The notes under the pieces: generated by a model
Told to the model about the DNA's origin: nothing
Database searches by the model: none
The model's input: only the letters and a program-made list of their open reading frames with translations
Shown here: positions 1-9,139 of the stretch, piece after piece
Numbering within the stretch: position 1 is the stretch's first letter
How the letters are laid out: each line of letters opens with the position of its first letter
Source: Candidatus Ornithospirochaeta avicola
Lineage (GTDB): Bacteria > Spirochaetota > Spirochaetia > Sphaerochaetales > Sphaerochaetaceae
NCBI GenBank assembly: GCA_019113245.1
Contig: DXHU01000020.1
Coordinates: forward strand, 1-64,000
DNA length: 64,000 nucleotides
Reading direction: 5' to 3'
Translations under genes and position numbers: made by a program

Positions 1-123
1 AAAGACATCCTGAACCGCTGGGCTAGCGGGGATAGCTCACTGATACTGGCACCATCAGGTGTCTTGAGTGAGAAGAAGCTCCATCCTCAGGCTCGCTACA
101 ATGTGAGACAGGATGGAGAGTAG
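1..123 (+). CDS. C-terminal end of an unidentified CDS, 5' end outside the window
   Basis: Frame 1 is open from the first base to a TAG stop at 121-123, giving 40 residues that end in RQDGE. The peptide is hydrophilic and I do not recognise a family. A rho-independent terminator follows 15 bases after the stop, which supports a real gene end. No function can be given from this fragment. Confidence 0.5.
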   Translation, partial: KDILNRWASGDSSLILAPSGVLSEKKLHPQARYNVRQDGE

Positions 124-138
124 GTCACAACAAATTTA

Positions 139-165
139 GGGTTGCTTAAAACGCAACCCCTTTTT
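139..165 (+). terminator. Rho-independent terminator
   Basis: A 7-bp stem GGGTTGC/GCAACCC (139-145 and 153-159) with a 7-base loop is followed by a run of five T. It ends the partial gene at the window start and lies between two converging genes; the opposite strand has only a weak T run. Confidence 0.8.
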
Positions 166-178
166 CATGCTGAAAGTA

Positions 179-904
179 TTAGATTTTATCAATAAGGAAC
201 GTGATTGAGACACTTGAGCTTATCTCGATATCGCCCAGGCGGTAGTTTATCTGATTTGAGTCAGAAAGCGATGCCGCTTCAGCCTTCAACAGCCCGTTTG
301 TCCTGTAATACGCTGTTGTTGATGAATCAGAGATGCTGCCAACAGCCTTGATTTCGTACCCAAGCGGGGCAAGATAGTCCTCTGCCTTTTTGAGCGCATT
401 CTCGACTGCAAGCCTTCTTGCTTCCTCTTCAGCCACGCTCTTGTCTTTCTTGTCAAGTGTGATGTCAGACAGACTGATTGAGTCAATATCCATCAAAGCA
501 GTATATATTTCTCCGATTTTATCAAGATCAGAAATCTTAACTTCTATCTCGATTGTGACTTTCTGACCTGCAAGGACATTCTCGCTCTTATCGCTGTCCC
601 AGACATAGTACGGATAAGCAGAGATATAAGATGATGAGATACCATCCTCATCAACGGAGAACTGCTTTAAAAGCATCTCTTCAGCCTCAGCTATAATGGA
701 TGCAGAAAGATTTCTCGCCTCCTCTGTCGTATCTGCTGTGTTTGTAGCACTTATTGTAAATGATGCCTCATCAGGCTCAACTGAAACAGAGGCATCGCCT
801 CTCACGCTTATTGTCGCACCAGAATCCTCTAAATCAAGGTTTGCACAGGATGAGAGTGCAAATACTGATAAAAGAACAATGAAAACCTTAAAGATATTTT
901 TCAT
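179..904 (-). CDS. SIMPL-domain (DUF541) lipoprotein
   Basis: This is a 241-residue exported protein. The N-terminus is a lipoprotein signal peptide with lipobox LSSC (Cys20), so the mature protein is probably anchored to a membrane facing the periplasm. The rest matches the SIMPL/DUF541 pattern: an early strand SVRGDASVSVEPDEASFTI, a helical middle with many Glu and Ala, and the conserved EARRLAVENALKKAEDYLAPLGY stretch (given here as its shape, near residues 160-183). The family has no firm biochemical role; members such as E. coli YggE are tied to oxidative stress. A clear AAGGAG ribosome site lies 5 bases before the ATG. It is transcribed alone and toward the partial gene at the window start. 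Confidence 0.8.
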   Translation of the reverse strand: MKNIFKVFIVLLSVFALSSCANLDLEDSGATISVRGDASVSVEPDEASFTISATNTADTTEEARNLSASIIAEAEEMLLKQFSVDEDGISSSYISAYPYYVWDSDKSENVLAGQKVTIEIEVKISDLDKIGEIYTALMDIDSISLSDITLDKKDKSVAEEEARRLAVENALKKAEDYLAPLGYEIKAVGSISDSSTTAYYRTNGLLKAEAASLSDSNQINYRLGDIEISSSVSITFLIDKI

Positions 905-973
905 ATTATCTCCTTGCTTTCATTATAAGGCATTGGCAGTTTGTTTGAAGCATGCTAAGAATTACTTCAATTA

Positions 974-1002
974 AAGAACAAAAGGCCTCCATAAAAGAGG
1001 CC
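974..1002 (-). terminator. Rho-independent terminator of valS
   Basis: The inverted repeat GGCCTC/GAGGCC (984-989 and 997-1002) sits 8 bases after the valS stop. On the minus strand it is followed by TTTTGTTCTTT, a usable U tract. Confidence 0.75.
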
Positions 1003-1009
1003 GGATTGC

Positions 1010-3667
1010 TCATAGTTTCTTTAAGAGAGCTATATGCGACTGAGCTTTCTCAATCACTTCTTCAAATTCTTTTTTCTTTCCCCTCTCCTTCTCAACCGCT
1101 TCAGGCTTTGCATTCTGGGTAAAGGCTGGATTTGAAAGCTTCTTCTCAGTCTTCTCAAGATCCGCTTTTGCCTTTTCTATCTCCTTCTCAAGTTTTTTAA
1201 TCTCTGCATCAACATCGAGAGCATCCTTGACAAAGAGGAAGGCCTCTACCCCGATTGAAGAGGCAGGAAGCGCATTTGAAATGTCATAGCTTGAATCCCA
1301 GTCAAGAACAAGGTCTGAAGTCTGAGTCATCTGGGCAATGAAATCCTTCTCCTCTTTTATAAGATCAGATGCCTCAAAATCCTTGCCAAAACGGAGAGCA
1401 ACCCTGATTTTCTTCTCAGGTGGAAGTGCTATGGAGCTGCGTGCGCTCCTTATTGTCCTTATAACCTCCTGCATCTGGGCAAATGCAGAGACTTCCTTCT
1501 CAAAGGAAAGAGCATCATCATACTTAGGATACTTTGCGACAATGACATCCCCATCATGGTTTGGAAGCTTCTGATAAATCTCTTCTGTCACGAATGAGAG
1601 GAACGGATGCATCAGGCGCATGGAACGCTCCAGGATATCCATCAGGATGGAAATCTGAAGATTCTTCTCCTCATCGCTTCCGCTCAGAAGCTTTGCCTTG
1701 CTTGCCTCTATATACCAGTCGCAGAAATCATTCCAGAAGAACTGGTACACAGCATTTGCAGCATCATTGAAGCGGTAGCTTTCAAGTGCATTCTTGACAT
1801 CGCGGGATGCACTGTTGAAGCGTGAGTATATCCACTTGTCCTTAACAGGAAGATTCTCTATTTTGAAAGGAACAAGCTCTCTTGATTCAGTGTTCATCAA
1901 AAGGAATCTGGTGGCATTCCAGATTTTATTGATGAATCTTGAACCCATTTTGAATGAGTTCATGTCAATCAGGACATCCTGTCCCTGGGCCGCCATGTAG
2001 CAGAGAGTGAACTTCATGCTGTCAGCACCATACTGGTCAATGACAAGAAGAGGATCTATTCCGTTTCCAAGGCTCTTGCTCATCTTCCTTCCCTGCATGT
2101 CGCGCACAAGTCCTGTAATCACTATGTCCCTAAAGGGAGCCTTGTTCATGAATTCCTTGCTGGACATAACCATTCGGCTAATCCAGAAGAAGATTATGTC
2201 ATATGCACTAACAAGAGTGCTTGTAGGGAAGAAGGAATCAAGATCCTCTGTTTTTTCAGGCCAGCCTAAAGTGGAAAATGGCCAGAGCCAGGAAGAGAAC
2301 CATGTGTCAAGAACATCAGAATCCTGCACAAGATCATCACAGCCGCACTCAGGGCAGGAGTGAGGATCGCTGAGGCTTACTATGACTTTTCCGCACTTCT
2401 TGCATGTCCATACAGGAATTCTGTGGCCCCACCAGAGCTGACGGGAAATGCACCAGTCACGGATATTCTCCATCCAGTTGGTATACGTGTTCTCCCATCT
2501 TTTCGGATAGAATCTTATCTCTTCATCTTCAAGTGCCTGAATAGCCTTTGCTGCAAGATCCTTCATTCTTACAAACCACTGGTCAGAAAGATATGGCTCA
2601 ATGATTGTGGAGCATCTGTAGCAGTGGCCGACATCATGGTTATGAGGCTCGATCTTCACCAGATAGCCGCCATTCTCAAGATCCTCAACTACAGCCTTCC
2701 TTGCCTCAAGGGCCTCAAGGCCCCTGTACTTTTCAGGAGTATTCTCGTTGAGTGTTCCATCAGGATTGAGAATGTTTATCTGCTCAAGATTGTTTCTCTT
2801 TCCGCACTCAAAGTCGTTTATATCGTGTGCAGGTGTGATCTTGACCATACCTGTTCCAAATTCCTTGTCTACAAAGCTGTCCTGGATAATAGGTATCTTT
2901 CTGTCTGTAAGAGGAAGGTCAAGGAGCTTTCCAACCACGCTCTTATAGCGCTCATCTGTAGGATTTACTGCAACAGCGACATCTCCGAACATCGTCTCAG
3001 GTCTTGTGGTCGCAACTGTGATGTACTTTCCGCTTCCATCTGAATAATAATATCTTACATGATAGAGCGCACCGGGAGTGTTCTCGTATTCAACCTCATC
3101 ATCAGATAAAGCAGTGCCGCACTTCGGGCAGTAATTTACAAGATACTTTCCCTTGTAGATAAGACCTTTCTCATAAAGAGTGACGAAAGCCTTTCTGACA
3201 GCCTTTGAAAGCCCTTCATCCATTGTAAAGCGCTCATGGTTCCAGTCACAGGAGCAGCCCATCTTCATCAGCTGCTTCTTGATAATGTCATGGTGTTTCT
3301 CCTTGACAAGCCATGTGCGCTCTAAAAAGCGTTCACGTCCAAGATCCTGACGGCGCAGCCCCTCTTTCTTCAGCTGCTTTTCAACTACATTCTGGGTTGC
3401 GATTCCTGCATGATCGGTTCCGGGTACCCAGAGTGTGGGACGCCCTGTCATCCTATAATATCTGATAAGGATATCCTGAAGGCTGTTGTTAAGCGCATGC
3501 CCCATGTGAAGAATCCCTGTGACATTCGGTGGAGGCATGACAATGGAATAATGATCTCCCTTTGCATCTTTTTGGGGAGCAAACTCGTTTTTATCAAGCC
3601 AGTTCTGATAAATCCTGTCTTCAAAATCCTTAGGATCAAAAACTTTTGGTAATTCGATTGCTTTCAT
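1010..3667 (-). CDS. valS: Valyl-tRNA synthetase
   Basis: This 885-residue protein charges tRNA-Val with valine in the cytoplasm. The class I signatures are clear: PPPNVTGILHMGHAL (the HIGH motif, near residue 50) and KMSKS (GRKMSKSLGNGIDP, near residue 535). A CPKCG zinc-ribbon type motif lies near residue 180 inside the editing insertion, and the last ~80 residues form the Lys/Glu-rich coiled-coil arm typical of ValRS. Length fits bacterial ValRS of the B. subtilis type (about 880). The ATG is preceded by a purine-rich GGGAGGCAGGAAAAA. No T-box leader is seen in the short upstream gap. Confidence 0.97.
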   Translation of the reverse strand: MKAIELPKVFDPKDFEDRIYQNWLDKNEFAPQKDAKGDHYSIVMPPPNVTGILHMGHALNNSLQDILIRYYRMTGRPTLWVPGTDHAGIATQNVVEKQLKKEGLRRQDLGRERFLERTWLVKEKHHDIIKKQLMKMGCSCDWNHERFTMDEGLSKAVRKAFVTLYEKGLIYKGKYLVNYCPKCGTALSDDEVEYENTPGALYHVRYYYSDGSGKYITVATTRPETMFGDVAVAVNPTDERYKSVVGKLLDLPLTDRKIPIIQDSFVDKEFGTGMVKITPAHDINDFECGKRNNLEQINILNPDGTLNENTPEKYRGLEALEARKAVVEDLENGGYLVKIEPHNHDVGHCYRCSTIIEPYLSDQWFVRMKDLAAKAIQALEDEEIRFYPKRWENTYTNWMENIRDWCISRQLWWGHRIPVWTCKKCGKVIVSLSDPHSCPECGCDDLVQDSDVLDTWFSSWLWPFSTLGWPEKTEDLDSFFPTSTLVSAYDIIFFWISRMVMSSKEFMNKAPFRDIVITGLVRDMQGRKMSKSLGNGIDPLLVIDQYGADSMKFTLCYMAAQGQDVLIDMNSFKMGSRFINKIWNATRFLLMNTESRELVPFKIENLPVKDKWIYSRFNSASRDVKNALESYRFNDAANAVYQFFWNDFCDWYIEASKAKLLSGSDEEKNLQISILMDILERSMRLMHPFLSFVTEEIYQKLPNHDGDVIVAKYPKYDDALSFEKEVSAFAQMQEVIRTIRSARSSIALPPEKKIRVALRFGKDFEASDLIKEEKDFIAQMTQTSDLVLDWDSSYDISNALPASSIGVEAFLFVKDALDVDAEIKKLEKEIEKAKADLEKTEKKLSNPAFTQNAKPEAVEKERGKKKEFEEVIEKAQSHIALLKKL

Positions 3668-3714
3668 AATTTTTCCTGCCTCCCTATATTAACAGGAAGA
3701 AGGAAAAAGTTAAA

Positions 3715-4596
3715 TCATATTATCGAATATTGCTCATCATCATTCTTGCCACGTCGAATTGCAAGACGGTCTGTTGCTGTTGCAGGGAGGATGAACAGAT
3801 GAATCACTGTGTCCGTATCAAGATAGAGCATGTCGGCTATGCTTTTCGTGCTGTAGAATTTTCCCTTCTCCATCACACGGGAAAGGACCTTCAGAGCTCC
3901 CTCAGACTGCAGCGACACATAGCGTGAAATATTTGATGCATGATAAAGAGCTGCAATAAGGCACTCGGCGATAAAGCATGCCAAATCAGTGACATCTGAA
4001 CGCTTTACAATATCATTGTGGACATCCACGCGTGAAAGCATGTCTTCCTCAAAAGAGATTCCTGCATAGCGCGAATCAAGCTTGATAAGATCGCGGTAGA
4101 TTATCATACGGGCAAGGACAGGAAGCATATTAAAGCGGATTTCCTTGCTGTTTATTATCATCAGATATTTGTCAGCAAGACGCAACAGCGGCGCATACAC
4201 CTTGTCCTTGTATTTTGTGCGGACCCTTGCATCAATCCTTTTCAGGATCTTGAGGTTCTCATCAACAACTGCATCCTCAATTGATATATCCTCCAGAAGG
4301 AACTCCTTAAGGTAAGGGCTTCTGTATATCCCGAGCATGCTGTTTTCGAGGGAAAACAATGTTTTGGAGACAACAGAAACAGCAGGCAGAAGTATGCCGT
4401 ACCCGCTGTCAATGAAAATCGAACAGCTTGAGCTGTCATAATCCTTGCTCTGCATCATTTTCAGGCTGGCATTTGCCCTTGCATTGACATTTATCCCGAT
4501 GAAAGCCTCGTTGCTGAAGACCTTGCCGACTGCATTTTCAAGCAATATGCTCAGTCTGTAATAAAGGTTTTCAAGTCTCTTCTCATTATTTTCCAT
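3715..4596 (-). CDS. Uncharacterised protein in an ECF sigma factor operon
   Basis: I do not recognise this 293-residue cytosolic protein. It has no signal peptide or membrane segment. The middle is helical and charged, and the C-terminal ~70 residues (VLSRVMEKGKFYSTKSIADMLYLDTDTV region) could be a winged-helix or helix-turn-helix, which is inference only. It follows the ECF sigma and anti-sigma genes with a 38-base gap, so it may belong to that regulatory unit. The start is uncertain: I use the ATG at 4596, but a TTG at 4632 would add 12 residues. Neither has a convincing ribosome site. Confidence 0.6.
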   Translation of the reverse strand: MENNEKRLENLYYRLSILLENAVGKVFSNEAFIGINVNARANASLKMMQSKDYDSSSCSIFIDSGYGILLPAVSVVSKTLFSLENSMLGIYRSPYLKEFLLEDISIEDAVVDENLKILKRIDARVRTKYKDKVYAPLLRLADKYLMIINSKEIRFNMLPVLARMIIYRDLIKLDSRYAGISFEEDMLSRVDVHNDIVKRSDVTDLACFIAECLIAALYHASNISRYVSLQSEGALKVLSRVMEKGKFYSTKSIADMLYLDTDTVIHLFILPATATDRLAIRRGKNDDEQYSII

Positions 4597-4634
4597 ACAA
4601 AAGAAGATAGTATTATTTTCAGAGCAAGGCAAGC

Positions 4635-5162
4635 TTAAAGATCTTCAAGTCCTTTAAGGCGTAAGGAAATGTCATAGCCTTTGCTGTCCAGGTAGGAAAG
4701 AATCTCTTCAAGGGTATAATCATCCAGACTGCTCTGCTTCTGGGAGACAAACTCAACATTTCCAGAGGATGCATTGACAGAGAAAGATGGAAGAATTTCC
4801 TCAGTCTGAGCTGCATTTGAGCCGAAGAACACAAAAGAACCGACAAAGATAAAGACAACAGCTGCCGCTGCAGTTACAAGGGAAGGAAGGGAGAATTCCA
4901 CTTTTTTTCTGAAGAATGATTTCTTGTTCTCCTGAGAGAAATACTTCTTCTCAAGAAGGGAATATATCTTGTCCTTGTTCCTTGTGCATTCTTTCTCATC
5001 AAGAGAAGCAGCAGAAATCATGTTATCTGTATTTCTCATCTCATCAAGGCGTGAAGAGCAGGAACGGCAGTATGAAAGGTGTTCTTCGACCTGCTGGCGG
5101 TATGGTTCTTTCAGTTCTCCGTCAAGATATGCGCTGATCATCTGATCATCAATACAAAGCAT
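4635..5162 (-). CDS. Zinc-binding anti-sigma factor (ZAS type), membrane anchored
   Basis: This 175-residue protein is the likely negative regulator of the sigma factor encoded just upstream. The N-terminal 45 residues carry the anti-sigma zinc motif His-x3-Cys-x2-Cys (HLSYCRSC, near residue 33) within the YLDGEL...VEEHLSYC context. One membrane segment (VTAAAAVVFIFVGSFVFF) lies near residues 90-110, and the last ~65 residues would be extracytoplasmic. Start chosen at ATG 5162 because GAGGAGG lies 6 bases upstream; a TTG at 5177 is possible but poorly placed. The gene overlaps the sigma gene by 14 bases, which suggests translational coupling. Confidence 0.85.
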   Translation of the reverse strand: MLCIDDQMISAYLDGELKEPYRQQVEEHLSYCRSCSSRLDEMRNTDNMISAASLDEKECTRNKDKIYSLLEKKYFSQENKKSFFRKKVEFSLPSLVTAAAAVVFIFVGSFVFFGSNAAQTEEILPSFSVNASSGNVEFVSQKQSSLDDYTLEEILSYLDSKGYDISLRLKGLEDL

Positions 5163-5679
5163 CTTTTTCCTCCTCAAGGAGATTCCTGACTTTCTTGCGT
5201 GCGCGGAATATGCGGACTTTCACATTTCCTTCGCTTATTCCGAGGACCTTACCTATTGCCTTGTAATCAAGGTCGGAATACTCCTTTAGAATAAGGGGAA
5301 TCCTCAGTGCTTCTGGCAGAAGAGACAATATTCTCTTCACACTCTCCACATTCTCGCTTGCAATCAGATCATCTTCTGCACTGGAAGAAGATGAAACATC
5401 TTCCATGGAAGAGACTTTTTTTGCAAGATTATGATTTCTTTTCTCCTTCTTTGCCTGATTCAGCGCCAGATTCTTTGCGACTCTCAGAAGCCAGTATCTG
5501 GCATCATCGGGAGAAGGGAAATCCATATTCTTGATGTAAAAACGTTCAAAAGTCTCCTGAACAAGATCTTCTGCAGTATCAAGCGATGAGACGATATGGA
5601 ACACAACCTGAACAAGGAGGCTGTAGTTGCTCTCGTACACAAGCTTGAAATCGTCAGTGTCAGTACTCCTGATATTCAT
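5149..5679 (-). CDS. ECF-type RNA polymerase sigma factor
   Basis: This 176-residue protein has the two-domain layout of extracytoplasmic-function sigma factors. Sigma region 2 includes DTAEDLVQETFERFY and the WLLRVAKNLALNQAKKEKR segment (residues ~30-85). Region 4 is the helix-turn-helix LDYKAIGKVLGISEGNVKVRIFRARKKV (residues ~140-168). There is no region 1.1 or 3. It is followed and overlapped by its ZAS anti-sigma, and then by an orphan gene. It lies 34 bases after cysS on the same strand, so it may be read from the cysS promoter. I use ATG 5679; a TTG at 5697 is also in frame. Confidence 0.9.
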   Translation of the reverse strand: MNIRSTDTDDFKLVYESNYSLLVQVVFHIVSSLDTAEDLVQETFERFYIKNMDFPSPDDARYWLLRVAKNLALNQAKKEKRNHNLAKKVSSMEDVSSSSSAEDDLIASENVESVKRILSLLPEALRIPLILKEYSDLDYKAIGKVLGISEGNVKVRIFRARKKVRNLLEEEKDALY

Positions 5680-5713
5680 CTTGTAAACACACTCCAAAAG
5701 AAAAGGTTACAAA

Positions 5714-7114
5714 TCAGGCCTTAACAAGGATGCTTCCTGCGGGTGTATCCTTGACGATGAATCCTCTTTCAAGAAGAGCTGCCCTTATCTGGTCCGCCTT
5801 CTGATAATCCTTCATCTTCTTTGCCTGGCTCCTCTCTTCAAGAAGAGCATAATCCTCATCGCTTCCAATTCTCTCTGCCTCTTTCTTCACATCCTTGAGC
5901 GAAAGTGCGAGGATATCGTCAGCATAATATATGAGAGCAAGCTTCTCTGCATCAGCAACGCCTGGGTCCTTAAGCATCTTCCAGATGCTGGCAAGTGCCT
6001 GCGGTGTATGCAGATCATTATTCATAGCATCATCAAATGCACTCTTGTATTCAAGAGCAGAAGAAGAGAGGACCGCACTGTCATTTCTGCTGTCAAGCAG
6101 CTCCCTTGTCTTCTCCACAAGCGCAAGACGGGCGCTTCTTGCCATATCCAGAGCCTCGAATGAGAACTTAAGCTGGCTGCGATAATGCCCTGTCAGGCAG
6201 AAATACCTGTAATCCAGTGCATCATAGCCTTTTTCAAGGAGAAGAGAGAGAGTAAGGAACTCCCCTGAGGACTTGCTCATCTTTCCTTTGTCGTTGAGGA
6301 GGAACTCACCATGCATCCAGTAATTGACCCATGGCTTATTGCCTGTATATGCTTCGCTCTGCGCAATCTCATTTGTGTGATGTACAGGAATGGCATCTAT
6401 TCCTCCACAGTGGATATCAAAATGAGGGCCAAGATATTTCATGCTCATCGCAGAGCACTCGATATGCCATCCAGGATATCCTCTACCCCACGGGGAATCC
6501 CACTGCATCACCTGATCCTTGAACTTGCTGTTAGTGAACCAGAGCACGAAATCCTTTGGATTTCTCTTGTTGCTGTCAACCTCGATGCGTGCACCGCTTT
6601 TCAGCTCGTCAAGATTCAGCTTTGCAAGCTTGCCATAGTCATCAATAGTATCGATTGAGAAATATACATTTCCTCCGGCAATATACGTGTGTCCGCCCTC
6701 TTCAAGCCCCTTTATGATCTCTATCATCTGGGCAATGTGATCTGTTGCCTTGCACACAACACTGGGGCGCTTGATGTTGAGTCTCTTCTCATCAAGGAAA
6801 AATGCATCCGTGTAGAAAGAAGCTATGTCATAAACACTCTTTCCGCTTTCACGGCTAGCCTTCTCCATCTTGTCCTCTCCATCATCCCCGTCCCCTGTCA
6901 GGTGCCCCACATCTGTGATATTCATCACATGACGGACTTTATAGCCGTATTTCTCGAATGTACGGCGCAGGATGTCCTCGAAAATATATGTCCTCAAATT
7001 TCCTATATGTGCAAAATTATAGACAGTCGGGCCGCAGCAGTACATGCTGACGCATTTTTCCTTTATAGGAACGAAATCCTCGACCTTTCTGTCCATAGTG
7101 TTGTAGATTTTCAT
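5714..7114 (-). CDS. cysS: Cysteinyl-tRNA synthetase
   Basis: This 466-residue protein charges tRNA-Cys. It has the class I catalytic motifs CCGPTVYNFAHIGNLRTY (HIGH-type, near residue 30) and KMSKS (DKGKMSKSSGEF, near residue 270). Zinc ligands are visible in CGPTVY, HIECSAM and the HHTNEIAQSEA segment. Length is normal for the family. The start is ATG 7114 with GAGG six bases upstream; an ATG 12 bases earlier lacks a ribosome site. The sigma-factor operon lies directly downstream on the same strand. Confidence 0.97.
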   Translation of the reverse strand: MKIYNTMDRKVEDFVPIKEKCVSMYCCGPTVYNFAHIGNLRTYIFEDILRRTFEKYGYKVRHVMNITDVGHLTGDGDDGEDKMEKASRESGKSVYDIASFYTDAFFLDEKRLNIKRPSVVCKATDHIAQMIEIIKGLEEGGHTYIAGGNVYFSIDTIDDYGKLAKLNLDELKSGARIEVDSNKRNPKDFVLWFTNSKFKDQVMQWDSPWGRGYPGWHIECSAMSMKYLGPHFDIHCGGIDAIPVHHTNEIAQSEAYTGNKPWVNYWMHGEFLLNDKGKMSKSSGEFLTLSLLLEKGYDALDYRYFCLTGHYRSQLKFSFEALDMARSARLALVEKTRELLDSRNDSAVLSSSALEYKSAFDDAMNNDLHTPQALASIWKMLKDPGVADAEKLALIYYADDILALSLKDVKKEAERIGSDEDYALLEERSQAKKMKDYQKADQIRAALLERGFIVKDTPAGSILVKA

Positions 7115-7193
7115 AAAAAACCTCATCAGCTAAAGATATCTCTATATAAAATAGCACTTTCAAGAGGTAAACGTCTATTATATAATTTTCAGC

Positions 7194-8063
7194 GTGGACA
7201 TCAACTTCAGCCTAAAAGACAAAAGCAGTGAAATAAAAAGGAATGCATTTATTGAAAACCTCACTTTCTTCAGAGAAAGGGCAAAGGTTTCAAACTTTTT
7301 TGAGCCTTCAAGTGTAAATGAACTGAAAAGCGTACTTGAAAAGGCAAGAGAAGAGAATCTTGAAATCAGCATCATTGCTGATGGAACGCACAGCATCATA
7401 AGTGAATGCGGAATAGACGGGCTTTTGATATCAACAAGAAAGCTCAAAGGCATGACGATAAAAGGAAACCTGATCACAGCATCAGCAGGAGAAAGGCTCA
7501 ATGATGTGATAAACACGGCAATTGAGCACAATCTTACAGCCCTGGAGGAGCTTGGAGGCATTCCTGGGACAATCGGAGGCGCTCTTTATCTTGATGCCCA
7601 TTACCAGAATGTCAGGCTTTCTGACTACGTGTTTTATGCCGACTACATGGATTATGATGGCAACATCTACAGAAAACCGCATTATATGGACTACTTTTCG
7701 CAAGAAGGAGTTCCCTCTGGAAAGAATGAGATAATACTCTCAGTCTCTCTTGCGCTCAAGCCCAACAGCCGCACGGCAGAGGCAAGAAAGAGAAAGGAAG
7801 ATTTTGTCGCTCTCCAGTTCGTTCCACCCTGCATGAACATGTGCGGCCTTGTCTTTGATCTTGATGAGTCTCTGTACAGCACTCTGGATGAATGTGCATC
7901 CTCATTTGACTCTCCATGCTCCATAAGGATGAACAGCCTCTTCACATTTCCAGAAACCAGAGCTTCAGAGATAAAGGAATTTATTGAAAAAGTAATAAAA
8001 GAGATGAAGATGAAATACGGAATATCAGTAAAAGAAACTCTTTCCTTTCTAGGAAAATTCTAA
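7194..8063 (+). CDS. MurB-like FAD-binding protein, active site degenerate
   Basis: This 289-residue protein follows the layout of UDP-N-acetylenolpyruvoylglucosamine reductase (MurB). It shows EPSSVNELKSVLEKAREENLEI and then GIPGTIGGALYLDA (residues ~120-133), the FAD-binding loop. The second half aligns poorly. The Ser of the catalytic G-S-x-F-K-N-P motif is not there (the region reads CMNMCGLVFD). The C-terminal Glu of the usual E-V-R-x-L-G ending appears replaced (ETLSFLG). These replacements are judged by eye. It could be a diverged MurB or an inactive paralogue. The start is GTG 7194 with no strong ribosome site. Its 3' end overlaps the next, convergent gene by 15 bases. Confidence 0.6.
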   Translation: MDINFSLKDKSSEIKRNAFIENLTFFRERAKVSNFFEPSSVNELKSVLEKAREENLEISIIADGTHSIISECGIDGLLISTRKLKGMTIKGNLITASAGERLNDVINTAIEHNLTALEELGGIPGTIGGALYLDAHYQNVRLSDYVFYADYMDYDGNIYRKPHYMDYFSQEGVPSGKNEIILSVSLALKPNSRTAEARKRKEDFVALQFVPPCMNMCGLVFDLDESLYSTLDECASSFDSPCSIRMNSLFTFPETRASEIKEFIEKVIKEMKMKYGISVKETLSFLGKF

Positions 8064-9038
8064 ACTGATCTTCAAATCAATTTTCCCTCCTTTATATTTG
8101 ATATCCATATCCTTGTATTTTATTGAGATGTAAAATCCATCAGAGTCTATACCGTATGAAAGAAAATCATGATTGATTTCTGCTCCCACCTTAAAGGCCT
8201 CATTAATGGCAACAGAAAACGAAGGAGAGTCCATTCTTATCTCCCACTTCTTTATGCTTTCTGCTTTTTTGGAAAAGGCAATGCTCCTTTTCATGGAAAA
8301 AGAGTATTCTCCGAAATTTATGGAAAGCTCATATTCTGACTCATAGCGCCGGAAAAGAGATGTGTAGGCGCTCTTTTCATCTAGCGCCATTTGGTAGGAA
8401 AAGGAAAAAACTTCACTTTCAATGTCAGCCTTAATCCCGCTTTCAAACCCGTCAGTAGATGAATAGAGCCTGCCATGGAAGGCAGAGACAGCAAAAGGCT
8501 CATAGGAAAGAGACAATGAGAAAAACGTTGAAAGCGGAAGATCTTCATTGATTGAGAGGGCAAAAAGAGCTGAAACATATTCCCTGTATTTTCCCATTGC
8601 AAGCAGAGAAAAGACGTTTTCCCTGATACTGTCTTTCCAGCTGTAAATCAGATTCTCCTTCTCATTCTTTCCGTCACTGTAGACAAAAGCTAAATCAAAA
8701 TACGGACTTTTTACAGCTACTGCGAGAGTCTCTGGAGAAACCAGGAAATCCAGGAAGGAAAAGCTGATGAGAACTCCGCGCTGCACTCCCCTGCTCTTTG
8801 TCACAGCAAATGAAAGATTATCGATAACCCTTCTCTTGTCAAGGAGAAAAGAATACAGTCCTTCCTCAGCAATATTGCCGTAAGAGGCGAAAGAGCTTTC
8901 CACATTCACATACAAAGGATTGATAGAAAGAGAGAAATTCTCATCCTCCAGAGTTACATTCAGGCTCTCAAATTCCGCTTTCATCGCAAATAGAGTGAAC
9001 ACATTCATCAAAAAAAGCAGAAAAAAAATTCTTTTCAT
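8049..9038 (-). CDS. Uncharacterised secreted beta-rich protein
   Basis: I do not recognise this 329-residue protein. It starts with a signal peptide (MKRIFFLLFLMNVFTLFAMKAEF) without a lipobox. The rest is rich in alternating hydrophobic and Ser/Tyr/Phe residues, as in outer-membrane or periplasmic beta proteins. It resembles in composition the unknown proteins at 20159-20872 and 24307-25338, all ending in strands. It is convergent with and overlaps the MurB-like gene by 15 bases and is divergent from ackA. Confidence 0.65.
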   Translation of the reverse strand: MKRIFFLLFLMNVFTLFAMKAEFESLNVTLEDENFSLSINPLYVNVESSFASYGNIAEEGLYSFLLDKRRVIDNLSFAVTKSRGVQRGVLISFSFLDFLVSPETLAVAVKSPYFDLAFVYSDGKNEKENLIYSWKDSIRENVFSLLAMGKYREYVSALFALSINEDLPLSTFFSLSLSYEPFAVSAFHGRLYSSTDGFESGIKADIESEVFSFSYQMALDEKSAYTSLFRRYESEYELSINFGEYSFSMKRSIAFSKKAESIKKWEIRMDSPSFSVAINEAFKVGAEINHDFLSYGIDSDGFYISIKYKDMDIKYKGGKIDLKISLEFS

Positions 9039-9139
9039 AAAAAATTAGTATTCCGCGTTTTAAAACTGACTACAAAAAAGGGAAAAATGGTGGTAACATT
9101 TCCTTGTTAAAATTTTTTACTTTAATCCGGGAGAAAATA

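Noticed and set aside
3210-3240. A CCATTGTAAA match followed by CATGG inside valS, similar to the shared palindrome
   Set aside because: It lies in well-conserved valS coding sequence and has a shorter spacing, so it is most likely chance.
3668-3714. T-box leader before valS
   Set aside because: Only about 50 bases separate valS from the next gene upstream and no T-box sequence is present.
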